The position numbers and the translations under genes are program-made. Shown in pieces: positions 32,787 to 41,725 of a stretch of 64,000 nt of DNA. The stretch comes from Variovorax paradoxus (GTDB lineage Bacteria; Pseudomonadota; Gammaproteobacteria; Burkholderiales; Burkholderiaceae_C), in contig NZ_JAGGNV010000060.1 in the NCBI RefSeq assembly GCF_018614955.1, positions 1 to 64,000 on the forward strand, written 5' to 3'. Every line of letters begins with the position of its first letter. Positions within the stretch are counted from its first letter, which is position 1. The notes beneath the pieces are model-generated. The model was given only the letters and a program-made list of their open reading frames with translations, made no database searches and had not been told where the DNA came from.

Positions 32787-34871
32787 TCAATCCGCCACGT
32801 CATCCGGTACATCCGACCCTTGGTCCAAACAGCGCCGCAGCGGCGCCGGCAACCAACGCGTCCCTTCGAGTTTGGCGGCACAGTACCCGACCAAGTCCGC
32901 CTTCTTCATGCCTGCGGTGGCTTGTGTTGGATCAGCACCCGTGGCTTCCTTCACTGCCTCCAAGGCCTTCCCCTTGCTCACGCTGGCGAGATAGCGACGC
33001 GGTGTCGCCACCCACCAGTCGCTCATGTCCACGCCCAGCGCTTCGGCCAACGCATCGCTGTGGTTCCGACCGCGTGGCCGACCCGCCACCGCATTCACGC
33101 TGCGCGCCGTGCAATAGGCCAGCAGGTCGAGCACCGTTTCCTGCGGCTGCGCCAGCAGCCAGCTGAATAGCGCAGCCGGAGTCCCCGGCAGCCGGTCGCC
33201 CCACTCCGTCTCCGCGCCACCGAGGATCACGGCTGCAGGGCTGTCCGCGTACTCGCTGGCAAGTTCCCCCAAGGCGCTGTCGCCGGTCGGGCGAACGGCT
33301 ACCTTCACGATGTCGTCGCCCGTGCCGTAGAGGCCGAACACGGTTTCCGCCATCCGGTGAACCAGCGTCACCAGCGCGACGTGGGGGTTCTGCACCAGCG
33401 CAGCCTGGACCGCTGCCGTGCGGTGCGAGGTGAGGTCGCGCAGGAGCTTCTCGCTGAACTCGGGACGCGCCGTCGCCACCTGATCGCGCGGGGGCGACTC
33501 GTCACCTGCGCCGGTGTTGTCGGCGCCGGCCTTGCGATCGCTCGGCCGAACCAGCCCCCGATCCTGAACCACCTGGCCGCGATGATCGAGTCGGATCAGC
33601 ACGCCCGCGCGGAGCAACTGCTCCGGTCGCCACTGCCGCAGGTCGGCGCGTACATCCATGAGCTTCTCTTCGGCACGGTCCAGGGTCTCGCACAGTTGCT
33701 GCTCGATCGCGTCGTAGTCCTCGGCGTCCGGGTCACCTGCTTCCTGATGCTGGTCGTAGGCCTGCGAATGCGCACGCTCCTCAGCGGCAAGTCGTTCGAT
33801 CACGGCTTCCTCCTCCGGCGTCGGAACACGCTCGCCCTGCCGTTCGCGACCGTAGCTGCGCCATGCCGAGGTATCGCGGTCCAGCGAGCATTCCACTCAA
33901 GCCCAGCCCTCCTGTTTCACCGCAGCGGCCAGGCCGCGCAGCTTCCCCATGGCGAGGGCCTGGAGAAGTTCGGGGTTGTCGAGATAGATGCCGCTCAAGT
34001 CATCGGTCGAGGCGAACAGGTCGCGCCGCACGGTGCCGCCTTCGGCCTCATAGGCTTCGAGCCCGACAAAGCGCGCCAGCCGGCTGTCCGCGCAGCAGGC
34101 CTCGGCCGTGACAGCGCTCTTGATGCGCCATGCGCTGCGATCGTAGACACTGAGCCCGTCCCACACGGCCTCCTGCGTCGCCGGGTTCTCGATCAAGGCC
34201 AGCGCTTGCAGTTGATCGGGCTCGATCTCATCGGCCCGGTACATGTCGATGAAGCGCGGCGCGAGTCGTGCGAGCTTGAGCCGGCGCTCCACCGTGAGCG
34301 TTGAGACACCGAAGCGGCCCGCCACCTGCGCGACCGTGAGCCCATCCTCGACCAGCTTGCGGAAGGCCTCCATCTCGTCGGCGGGATGCATTGCTTCGCG
34401 CCCCGAGTTCTCGGCCAGAGAGACCTCAACGCTGCGCGCATCGTCGTGGAGCCTGCACTCCACGGCTTGCGAAGCGGACCACCGCCCTTCGGTGGCCAGA
34501 AGCTGCATGGCGCGCAGGCGCCGGCCACCGGCGATCACGGCGAAGTGCCCATCGGATTGCGCGACCACGGCGAGACGCTGCAACAGACCATGCGACTCGA
34601 TCAACGCGGCCAGTTCGCGGATGCCGTCCTCGTTGAAGACCCGGCGCACATTGGCCTCGCTGAGGACCAGCTTGTCCAAGGGCACCAGGACGTCTTGTGC
34701 CGTGGATTCGCCTGGGGCAAGGCCGGTGTGAGCCGCGTCCTCGGCCATGCCGTTGGTCACTTCGGAGGCCTTCGCCGCCGCCTTCAATCCCTTGCCGGCC
34801 TTCGCTGTCTTCGGAGCCATCGCGCCGTTGAGCTTGCGGGACACAGTGCCTTCCATAGTCGTAGCAGTCAT
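32787..34871 (-). pseudogene. ParB/RepB/Spo0J-family protein split by an in-frame TGA
   Basis: A protein of about 694 codons. The N-terminal 324 residues (34871-33897) have the ParB domain: LVPLDKLVLSEANVRRVFNE, LIESHGLLQRLAVVAQ, FAVIAGGRRLRAMQLL, HPADEMEAFRKLVEDGLTVA and RFGVSTLTVERRLKLARLAP. A TGA at 33899-33897 follows QEGWA, and the same frame continues at once from GTG 33896 for 369 residues of the family's C-terminal part. Only one base separates TGA from the expected Trp codon TGG. Such large proteins are common on beta-proteobacterial mobile elements, with unproven function. Confidence 0.75.
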
Positions 34872-35613
34872 TTCCGTTCCTTTCGGAGTGAGTGGATGAA
34901 TGGACGAAGAGCCATGCCGGATTCCTAGATTCAGAGCCCCTCGATGAAGGGTTCCGGAGCGCATCGGCCGAGCTTTCCGGGAGCTGGCCGCCGTCTTCCT
35001 GAGTTCTTCGCCCGGTGACGGCAGGCGACTGCGGGGACGGGGGAGCAAGGGGGAAGGTTTGTAAAGCGAAGCTTTATGAAAACCCCCTTGCAGGCGAAGC
35101 CGCTCCCCCGGCGCCGCGGGCGCAGAGTCACCGACAAAGGCGAAGCACTCAGGAAGACGGCAGCCTCGAGGGCCGCGGACCGGGGCGCACCGGAACCGCC
35201 GCGCGGCGAGCGCCCTCACCTGCCGCAGGCAGGTCTGATCAATGGAGGTTCGAGCGGCGAAGCCGCTGCGTCAGGGATGCGCAAGGCGGCCGCAGGCCGT
35301 CCCCGCAGGGGATGAGCGCGGATGCGCGAACCTGGAGCAGCCCGACAGCGGCGAAGCCGGTGGGACGCCCAACGAGTCATGACACTGCATCCGCATTCCC
35401 TCCGGCTGCGCCGCACGGACATGCCCGTTATCCGCTTGACTGACCAGCCGCTCCACATCGAGCGTCAAAGCAAAGCACTCGAGGAGAGCGTCGAAGGCAG
35501 TCACGAGCGAACGCTGGGCGCGAAGTCGAATCGCGAGGCTGGGGCGCGCCGCGCCGCGAAGCGGACGGCGCGCGCAGAGTTCAGATCAGGCCGAGCAGGC
35601 TGACCCCGCTGTC
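34872..35613. other. Leader and intergenic region upstream of the ParB-like gene
   Basis: No gene is supportable. The stretch holds many short GC-rich hairpins and, at 35275-35370, a copy of the repeated structured leader described separately. An AAGGA site sits before ATG 34871. Confidence 0.6.
35275..35370 (-). ncRNA. Structured leader repeat, copy 1 (radC RNA motif-like)
   Basis: Read on the plus strand it has three hairpins: CGGCC-GCA-GGCCG, CCCC-GCA-GGGG and CGGC-GAA-GCCG. A conserved single-stranded stretch, GCGCGAACCTGGAGCAGCCC plus GAC, lies between the second and third. Copies at 39319 and 45066 keep the linker exactly while changing both sides of the stems. It lies about 400 bases before the ParB-like start on the transcribed strand. 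Confidence 0.7.
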
Positions 35614-35761
35614 CTATGGATCGGGCTCGACGATGTCGCCCTCGGGCGTCTCGCAGACGCTGTCGAAGGCCCATGCCTCGAGCTGGGCGAAGCCTGGCGT
35701 GTTATACGTGCGGCCACGCCGCCAGGTGATGGTGGCGGGAAGATCGAGGGTTCGGCGGCAT
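35614..35761 (-). pseudogene. Small conserved plasmid protein, frameshifted
   Basis: An AGGAG site sits 6 bases before ATG 35761. The coding text right after it, TLDLPATITWRRGRTYNTPG then FAQLEAWAFDSVCETPEGDI, is in another frame and ends at 35614. One indel near 35750 would join them into a protein of about 50 residues. It resembles small unnamed proteins encoded on proteobacterial plasmids. No function is known. Confidence 0.45.
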
Positions 35762-36046
35762 GGTCGGTGCTCCTGGGCCGCAAGGTACCGGTGGTCTGGC
35801 GCCCGCGCGCCGGGCGATGGCCCGACGCGAAGCAGGGGCGCCGGCGGATTCGAGCGGGCGCGCACCCGCAAGGCCGAACGCAGTGAAGAGCGCCGCAGGC
35901 ATTGCGCGCATGCGGCCGCCGGCGACGATGCGCAGCACAGGCGCCATCGCACGGAGCGCGCCCACCCGAAGCGCCACGCGAACACTGCCGAACGGCGATG
36001 ATGATTCAGTCTCTTGCGCAAGCCTAGTAGTCCCGTGTCGCGGCCT

Positions 36047-36253
36047 TCAGTTCGGCTTGAACCGGCGCAGAAGCTCGATGAGATCACGCAGGTCCCCGCG
36101 ATGTTCGACCGACACGTGACGTGCCGGCCGCAGCAGCGCGATCGCGCTGCGATGTTGGATGTTCGCCTTCTTGAGACTCTCGATCTCGCAGCGCACTTTC
36201 TTGCGTGCCACGCGCGCGATCTCGGCTTTGAAAGCACTTGCTGAACTCGCCAT
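36047..36253 (-). CDS. Short XRE-regulator-like N-terminal protein, probably truncated
   Basis: 68 residues starting MASSASAFKAEIARVARKKV, then EIESLKKANIQHRSAIALLR. This lysine/arginine-rich coiled coil is the usual N-terminus of a family of longer regulators that carry an XRE helix-turn-helix after it. Here the frame ends after RGDLRDLIELLRRFKPN with no helix-turn-helix. It is either a shortened gene or a frameshifted remnant. Confidence 0.45.
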   Translation of the reverse strand: MASSASAFKAEIARVARKKVRCEIESLKKANIQHRSAIALLRPARHVSVEHRGDLRDLIELLRRFKPN

Positions 36254-36374
36254 GGCGCGATGGTGCAGGCCCGGGGTGATGCAGCCTGACCTGTACCTGT
36301 GTGCGAAGCCCCCGGCGAGGGCGGGCGACGGGGCCCCCATCGAGGCCCGCGTCGACAGCTGGTCCCCAGGGCGC

Positions 36375-36743
36375 TCAGGCCTGGATGCGCCCCGCGCTGA
36401 TCGCCATCCTCGCGTATGCGCTCAGGCGCATGTCCGGATGGAAGTGCAGGTCTTGCTCGATCGGCAGGTTCAACATGCCGCGCACCTCGGCAAGCTCGGT
36501 CAGTCGCACGGGACCGATCTCCGGATACCCCAGGCCGAGGTCGCACAGGCCATGAGCGACATCGTGATCATGCGGATCGATGGACGTGAGCAGCCAGGTC
36601 GCGCCCGCATCGGGCGTGAAGAGCTTGACGACGGGCGGCGGATCGAAGTCCTCCTGCTCGATGGCTCGCAAGCCGTTGGCCAGCAGGATCTCGAACTGCG
36701 CGTCGGTGATGAAGGCGTACTTGGAAGCGTGCGTGGAAGCCAT
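36375..36743 (-). CDS. DUF2958-domain protein
   Basis: 122 residues matching DUF2958 along its whole length: FITDAQFEILLANGLRAIEQ, FDPPPVVKLFTPDAGATWLL, DHDVAHGLCDLGLGYPEIG and RLTELAEVRGMLNLPIEQDL. Such genes are common on conjugative plasmids next to ArdC and DUF932 genes; the function is unknown. Just upstream is a hairpin with a GGGATT/AATCCC loop shared with the DUF932 and RadC genes. Confidence 0.85.
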   Translation of the reverse strand: MASTHASKYAFITDAQFEILLANGLRAIEQEDFDPPPVVKLFTPDAGATWLLTSIDPHDHDVAHGLCDLGLGYPEIGPVRLTELAEVRGMLNLPIEQDLHFHPDMRLSAYARMAISAGRIQA

Positions 36744-36763
36744 GGCTTTCTCCTGAACGGTTG

Positions 36764-36779
36764 CGGGCGGGATTGCCCG
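36764..36779 (-). promoter_or_regulatory. Ribosome-site hairpin, copy 1 (AATCCC loop)
   Basis: On the transcribed strand CGGGC-AATCCC-GCCCG, 20 bases before the DUF2958 start codon. Copies before the DUF932 and RadC genes have the same loop, but the stem is CAGGC-AATCCC-GCCTG, so both sides of the stem have changed together. Confidence 0.6.
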
Positions 36780-37090
36780 GGACCGTCGAAGGCACGCCGC
36801 AGCGCAAGCGGTCAAGGCTCGAAGACGGCCGCAGGCCGCAAGCACGTCGGCGAAGCCGGCGGGCGCAGGCCTAGACGGCGAGTACGGCGTGGCACCGTGC
36901 AGGTCACAGCAAACCAGTCCAACCCAGTGTCTTCCCTCTCTTCCGGTCAGCACGAGGCGAAGCGAGGTGGGCGGTGTCTTGAGGGTACGCCTACGACCGG
37001 CCGCGTATCCGGGAAGGCTTCGATCCGATCGGCCCGCGGACGGTCGTCGGTCGAGCCAGCTCGATACCGCCTTCGGATTCAGCGGCTATG
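36780..37090. other. Upstream leader region of the DUF2958 gene
   Basis: No gene is supportable. GC-rich with short hairpins such as GGCCGCAGGCC. It is weakly similar to the leaders before the DUF932 and RadC genes. Confidence 0.4.
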
Positions 37091-37504
37091 TCAGTCCCGA
37101 GCCTTGGAGGCTCGAAAAGCGGCCTCCGCGGACCGCATCATTGACGCGTGAAGGCTGCCCAACTTCGGATGTTGGCCGTGGGGCGCCTGTGGAGGCACCG
37201 CAAAGAAATCCTCGTTCCACGGCAGTTCGACCGACTGTTTGAAGTCGAACTTGGTGTCGAAGGATAGTCCTGCGCTGCTGTATGCGGCCGGACTGCCCTG
37301 TTTCGTGATTGCGAATTCGCCATTGTGGAGCCGGTTCAGCCTTTGGGAGGTGCCGTATGCGACGGTGACCGCCATTCCGTCTTCATGCTCAGCGACGCTG
37401 CACACGAGCGCGGGTCGAGGCTTCGGACCAGGGCTGCGCCGGGGCAGGTTGGGAAAAAGGCACCAGATGATGTCACCTGGTGCCGGGGGCGGCCAACGTG
37501 CCAC
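37091..37504 (-). CDS. PemK/MazF-type toxin
   Basis: 137 residues from GTG 37504. The fold signature is GDIIWCLFPNLPRRSPGPKP with RPALVCSV, then VTVAYGTSQRLNRL, FAITKQGSPAAY and SAGLSFDTKFDFKQSVELPW. Family members are ribosome-independent or -dependent mRNA endonucleases. The GTG lies 1 base after the antitoxin stop, so the two are translated together. The C-terminus is slightly longer than average. Confidence 0.75.
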   Translation of the reverse strand: MARWPPPAPGDIIWCLFPNLPRRSPGPKPRPALVCSVAEHEDGMAVTVAYGTSQRLNRLHNGEFAITKQGSPAAYSSAGLSFDTKFDFKQSVELPWNEDFFAVPPQAPHGQHPKLGSLHASMMRSAEAAFRASKARD

Positions 37505-37505
37505 G

Positions 37506-37781
37506 TCAGAACAGCGATTGTTTCTTCACAACTTTGCCCTTGGGCAAGGCAGCGTTGGCAATCCTGTTCAGCGCTTTGATGTCTCCAGCCGACAGCGGGC
37601 CGTCATCGGCTTGATACGTCGGCAATTCGTCCTTGGCCATGCGCGATAGCGCCATGTGCACAACCTCGGTTTCCGAGAGATCAAAGCGCTCCGCCATGGC
37701 CTTGACGGTCTCGCGGGTCACGCCGAACTGCGTGTTGCGCGCTCGGAACTTCAGCAGCAGGCCGGATGTCGCAGCGCCCAT
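37506..37781 (-). CDS. Antitoxin of the PemK-type pair
   Basis: 91 residues, LLKFRARNTQFGVTRETVKA then MAERFDLSETEVVHMALSRM with a basic C-terminus. A ribbon-helix-helix-like DNA-binding N-terminal part is likely. It is encoded directly upstream of the PemK-like toxin. ATG 37781 has a GGAG site, and a palindrome lies 16 bases upstream, fitting autorepression. Confidence 0.65.
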   Translation of the reverse strand: MGAATSGLLLKFRARNTQFGVTRETVKAMAERFDLSETEVVHMALSRMAKDELPTYQADDGPLSAGDIKALNRIANAALPKGKVVKKQSLF

Positions 37782-37796
37782 GATGGCTCCAAAGTG

Positions 37797-37813
37797 ATAT
37801 ATATGAAGTATAT
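37797..37813. promoter_or_regulatory. Palindromic operator/promoter of the toxin-antitoxin operon
   Basis: TATATATGAAGTATATA has perfect 6-bp arms (TATATA) around a 5-base centre, in an otherwise GC-rich region, 16 bp before the antitoxin start. It could be both the -10 region and the antitoxin operator. Confidence 0.5.
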
Positions 37814-38068
37814 ACCAATCCGGCGCCTCATGGAGGCTGGGCAAACGCTGAGAGCATATTGCCAGCCACAGTTCAAGCGCAATCCGGAAGTCGACGGCAT
37901 GACAGTCACCGGCAAGGCGGAACGTCCGCACCGCACGGCGGCGCAGCACACCGCACCGCCCTGCCAGCGGTGCGCCCGAGTCGCTGCGTCGTCCCTGATC
38001 GCAGGAGCCGGCGGCAACTCAGCACACTGCAATAACCGGAGCCGAAGCTCCGGCCGGCGCATCGCGCC

Positions 38069-38878
38069 TCAGCGACCGATGCGCTGGAGCGCCAGCTTCC
38101 ACAGCCCCGTATTGATGCGCACGTCCTCGCGGATCGCCCGGATACCCCTCGTGCGAACCGCCCGGCCGAGGGCCGAACGGCCGCACAGGCCACCGCGCAT
38201 CACGTTCTCCTGCACGGCGTTGAAGGTGCGCCAGACATCGTCCCCCACGTCGGCGATGCGCCGGGTCTCCAGCAATTGGGCCGGCTGCACCGGCTTGTCA
38301 TCGCGCCCGGCGTACCGCAATGCCAGCGCCGCCTCGGCAAAGGCCAGCCGCTCCCCTTGCGACAGCGTCGTCTCGCTCATGCACTCGATCGCGTCGCCCA
38401 CCCGCGAAAACTCGCCGGTGATCTGCAGCGCCGCCTCCACGACGTTGCGCACCACGTTGCCGCGGTGGCTCACATGCACCAGCCCGAAGTCGCCGATCGG
38501 CGTCATAAGTCCGTTGGTGCAGACGGGTCGGAAGAGCCCTGCGCGCAGCTGGTAGGCACTGCGTCCGTCATGCGAATTGATCAGCACGATCTGCGGCAGC
38601 GCGTCGCGCAACGACACCGTCTCGACCACCGGCTGGAACCGTAGCAGGTGCCGCGCGTAGGCCGCATTGGCATGGCGCGCAGCGGTCTGCGTGGCGTGCG
38701 TCGGCGCGAAGCCCGCGTCCATCAGTGCCGAGACGATCTCGCGCGTGCTGATGAAGACATACCGTGGCCCGGTCGATTCGGCGGCATGCTCGGCAAAGGC
38801 CGCGGGTACGCGCTCGGCCAGGCGCTCGAGCGACATGGACGCTGCGAATGCGAAGTGGTTGAAAAGTTGCTGGGTCAT
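38069..38878 (-). CDS. DUF932-domain protein
   Basis: 269 residues. DUF932 text includes YVFISTREIVSALMDAGFAP, RHLLRFQPVVETVSLRDALP, IVLINSHDGRSAYQLRAGLF and RPVCTNGLMTPIGDFGLVHV. Proteins of this family are encoded on plasmids, phages and ICEs. Their role is unknown, but they often sit with anti-restriction genes. AGGAG precedes ATG 38878. A structured leader with the AATCCC hairpin lies just upstream. Confidence 0.85.
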   Translation of the reverse strand: MTQQLFNHFAFAASMSLERLAERVPAAFAEHAAESTGPRYVFISTREIVSALMDAGFAPTHATQTAARHANAAYARHLLRFQPVVETVSLRDALPQIVLINSHDGRSAYQLRAGLFRPVCTNGLMTPIGDFGLVHVSHRGNVVRNVVEAALQITGEFSRVGDAIECMSETTLSQGERLAFAEAALALRYAGRDDKPVQPAQLLETRRIADVGDDVWRTFNAVQENVMRGGLCGRSALGRAVRTRGIRAIREDVRINTGLWKLALQRIGR

Positions 38879-38895
38879 GATGAGCTCCTGAAGTG

Positions 38896-39014
38896 ACACA
38901 GGCGGGATTGCCTGCGTCACCCCTGGCTCACGCGGCAGCGCAGCGCTCAAGGCCGCCGCAGGCGCGCGGCACGCGCCGAGCACGCGAAGCGCGCGCAGGG
39001 CCTTGAACGCGAGA
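38896..39014 (-). repeat. Leader repeat with AATCCC hairpin (copy before DUF932)
   Basis: 119 bp that are almost identical to 44861-44981. The hairpin CAGGC-GGGATT-GCCTG (plus strand) lies at 38899-38914, followed by a GC-rich segment with GGCCGCCGCAGGCGCGCGGC and a conserved GGGCCTTGAACGCGAGA end. Both copies start about 20 bases before a start codon, so they form the ribosome-proximal part of the leader. Confidence 0.8.
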
Positions 39015-39318
39015 ACCGCGTGATACCCTGACCGACACAGGCAAGCTCCCCTTTCCCACCGGACCCGCTTCCGGCCAGCGAGGCGGCAGCGAGCCGGACA
39101 GGCCGAAGGCCGTTCGACAAAGCCCCGCGATCTGCCGCGAACTCAGGGTCGGCCATCAATGCCCACCTCGTCCGCAATCCGTTAGACCCGGGCCGCACAG
39201 GCCAGCAATTGCCGGCCGCCATCGCCACCATCAAGCGCCAGCGCATCGCGCGCCGGCAGCCCGCAATCATTTCCGATCTCGATCCCACGCCCGACGCGGG
39301 TCGCGCAGCGACCTGGAC

Positions 39319-39378
39319 GAAGAGCGCGCATGCGCGAACCTGGAGCAGCCCGACAGCGGCGCAGCCGCTGGGGCGCCC
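39319..39378 (-). ncRNA. Structured leader repeat, copy 2 (radC RNA motif-like)
   Basis: Shares the linker GCGCGAACCTGGAGCAGCCC plus GAC with the copies at 35275 and 45066. Its third hairpin is CAGCGGC-GCA-GCCGCTG, longer than in copy 1. It lies about 440 bases before the DUF932 start, on the transcribed strand. The first two hairpins are less clear in this copy. Confidence 0.65.
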
Positions 39379-39561
39379 GCATCAGGCGCCGCTGTACGCA
39401 CCGCAGCGGCCCTTGCGTTCCACCGCATCGGCCCTCACCTTTTCAGCATCGGGTCGCCCGGCGGACAGGTGAGTCGGTCGGCCGACAACGCGAATCAGAA
39501 ATCACCGACAGCGCGTCTTCCAGTCAGAACAAGGCTGCAATGATGCTTGCAGGAGACAGCC

Positions 39562-39852
39562 ATGCTCACCACCGATCAGAAAGAAACCATCCTTCGCCGG
39601 GCCGGCGTCGCCGTTCCAGCCTTTCCCTCGAGCCGCTCTTGCGACCAGCAGCAGCAGGCAGACGCCCGGCCGATCCTCAAGGACCACCTGCAGGCAGACG
39701 AACAACGGAACGTCGCCCAACGCTGGGCTCGAACCATCGACGCGCCCTTCGTCGAGTACTCGGCTGCCCGCGCCGCCAGGAGCCTGCGCGGCGCCGAGGA
39801 GGCCCGACGGCTGGGCGCACTGCGCGATGCGTCGGACTGCTCGACCACATGA
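39562..39852 (+). CDS. Hypothetical protein
   Basis: 96 residues from ATG 39562 with an AGGAGA site. It begins MLTTDQKETILRRAGVAVPA and contains PILKDHLQADEQRNVAQRWA and YSAARAARSLRGAEEARRL, mostly helical with two cysteines. No domain is recognised. The stop at 39852 overlaps the start of the next, broken gene (ATGA). Confidence 0.5.
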   Translation: MLTTDQKETILRRAGVAVPAFPSSRSCDQQQQADARPILKDHLQADEQRNVAQRWARTIDAPFVEYSAARAARSLRGAEEARRLGALRDASDCSTT

Positions 39853-40230
39853 CACAGCCGCCAACCGACAGGCCCGCCCCAGCGGACCAATACCCGCTCA
39901 CCCCGACGGTCGCTACATCGTCGTGCGCGGGCGTCTGTGGCGCGCCGTCAACCCTGGCCTGACCCGTGAGGAGCGCCAGTATCTGGTCGACAGGCTGATG
40001 GACGCCCGCCGCGCGGTGGCAGCAGCCCGGCGCAGCGGCGAAGCCGCTGCGCTGCGGCAGGCCAGAGCTCAGGTGAACGCCGCCAAGCTCGCCCTGGCGA
40101 GCGCGGCCCGGTCTGGTGGACCGATGGCGCGCCGGACCTCAATCGCTGCCTGGTGCACAAAAGCCCCTACGCCAACTGGTTCGCTGAGCGCACGGGCAAG
40201 GCCCGTCCGGACGACCCACCGCTAAGCTGA
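39849..40230 (+). pseudogene. Conserved hypothetical plasmid protein, two frameshifts
   Basis: Three frames in succession give one sensible protein: MTQPPTDRPAPADQYPLTP, then after about 39903 DGRYIVVRGRLWRAVNPGLT and YLVDRLMDARRAVAAARRSG, then after about 40100 VWWTDGAPDLNRCLVHKSPY and ANWFAERTGKA, ending at 40230. Restoring both indels gives about 126 residues of a small protein found on beta-proteobacterial mobile elements. No function is known. Confidence 0.55.
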
Positions 40231-40255
40231 GGGGTGCACGCAAGGAGCAATTGAA

Positions 40256-40836
40256 TGGGCATGGGCTTTCTTTCCAGCATCGAGCGCGTCAAGGTGTCCG
40301 AGAACGCGGACCCTGGCCCGATCGGTGGGGCACGAGACTCCGTCGCGCGCTTCACCGACGTCGCGGCCGACATTCCCTGATCCGTCCCGGCGACAAGCTC
40401 GACCGCAAGGTGGTCGAGCTGTTCCTATGCGTGGTGGACACCGAACCCGAGCACCCGAGCCGTTGTGACGGGCGAGATCACACTAGTCGCTCGCAGAGCG
40501 GCCATCGAGCTCTATCTCACCAATGCCCACCGCGATCCCCTCAAGGTCGCGCTTGAAGCGTTCGTGAAAGCTGCTTGCGCCCCACCTCGCTTCGGCCCCG
40601 CCGCGCAGCGCCCAGCGGTTTTCGCGCCCAACCATGACACTTCTTTGCGCTTGACGGCACCTGGGTGGCGTTCTCGCCCTTGGATTCAATCGCGTCGACA
40701 TACTCGCTGTCATTGTCCACCTCCGGGAGAACACAGTTGCAGGTTTCTTGGCATGAGTCTTCGATCTATCAGAAGACCGCGGACGAGGCGGTACTTGCTG
40801 ATTGACCATGACAGTGCACTCCTTCGCTGTACGTAA
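40256..40836 (+). pseudogene. Hypothetical accessory protein, frameshifted
   Basis: Begins MGMGFLSSIERVKVSENADP; the frame stops at 40380. The text goes on in other frames: PGDKLDRKVVELFLCVVDTE, then VVTGEITLVARRAAIELYLT and NAHRDPLKVALEAFVKAACA. It looks like one protein of about 180 residues with at least two indels. I recognise no family. Confidence 0.4.
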
Positions 40837-40976
40837 AACGTACACCGCAACACTGGGCAATGCACGTAGGAATGTGCCGCAGTGGCGTGGCGAACTGACG
40901 CATTCACGGTTCAATTTGCACTGCCGGTCAATAAGACTACAGTTCGAGTCTTCTTCACATCTTGGAATCCAGGTCA

Positions 40977-41471
40977 ATGACTCAAAGCTACAAGCAGATT
41001 CAGAAGCAGATCGAGACTCTCCAGCGCCAGGCCGAAAAGCTTCGCAAGCAGGAGAGCGATGGCGTAATAGCCCGGATCAAGGTGGCCATCACACACTACG
41101 GGCTCACCGCAGAGCAGTTGGGCTTTGGCGCTACCGCCAATGGTGCAAAGACCAAGGCGAAAGCGGGAAAGGCGGCGCCCACCCGGTCGGCGAAATACAG
41201 CGACGGCCAGGGCAATTCGTGGTCAGGCATGGGAAAGCGCCCATACTGGCTGCGCGATGCACTCGCTGCTGGCAGGACGCTCGAAGAGTTCGCGACTGGC
41301 GCCGTGTCTTCGAAGCCGAAAGGCACGAGGCTCAAACAATCGAAGAAGCGGAAGTCGAAGGTTGTCTACCGCGATCAGGCTGGCAATACCTGGTCGGGAA
41401 TGGGCCCACGACCCCGTTGGTTGAAAGAGGCACTGGATGCGGGAAAGACTCTTCAGGAGATGGCGGCCTGA
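40977..41471 (+). CDS. H-NS family protein with tandem DNA-binding domains
   Basis: 164 residues. The coiled-coil oligomerisation region (about 1-45) is SYKQIQKQIETLQRQAEKLR. Two H-NS DNA-binding domains follow: QGNSWSGMGKRPYWLRDALA at about 80-105 and QAGNTWSGMGPRPRWLKEAL at about 130-155, joined by a lysine-rich linker. Usual H-NS/MvaT-type proteins have one such domain. It should bind AT-rich DNA and silence transcription, probably limiting the plasmid's cost to the host. Confidence 0.9.
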   Translation: MTQSYKQIQKQIETLQRQAEKLRKQESDGVIARIKVAITHYGLTAEQLGFGATANGAKTKAKAGKAAPTRSAKYSDGQGNSWSGMGKRPYWLRDALAAGRTLEEFATGAVSSKPKGTRLKQSKKRKSKVVYRDQAGNTWSGMGPRPRWLKEALDAGKTLQEMAA

Positions 41472-41725
41472 GACATGGCTGGCGCGGCACATTGCAGTCA
41501 GAATCGCAGCACTGCAAGCGGCCCATTGCCGCCGTAGCGTGGGGCCGCACCCCCACGACCGGAGCGCGCGAAGCATCGAGATGGTGCTTCATAGCGCGGG
41601 GTAGTAAGCCAGCCATCGACGCGCTGGTCCGAGCTACGTGGCCGCGCGCGCCGCTGCAATAGAAAGGCGGCAGAGACCGCCCAGAGATGCCGCCGCCTTC
41701 GCGACGGCTGTGCTTCAACGAAGAA

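Noticed and set aside
32787..33896. A separate gene starting with GTG right after the ParB-like stop
   Set aside because: It is in the same frame and carries the C-terminal part of the same family, so a nonsense codon is the simpler reading; kept as a finding.
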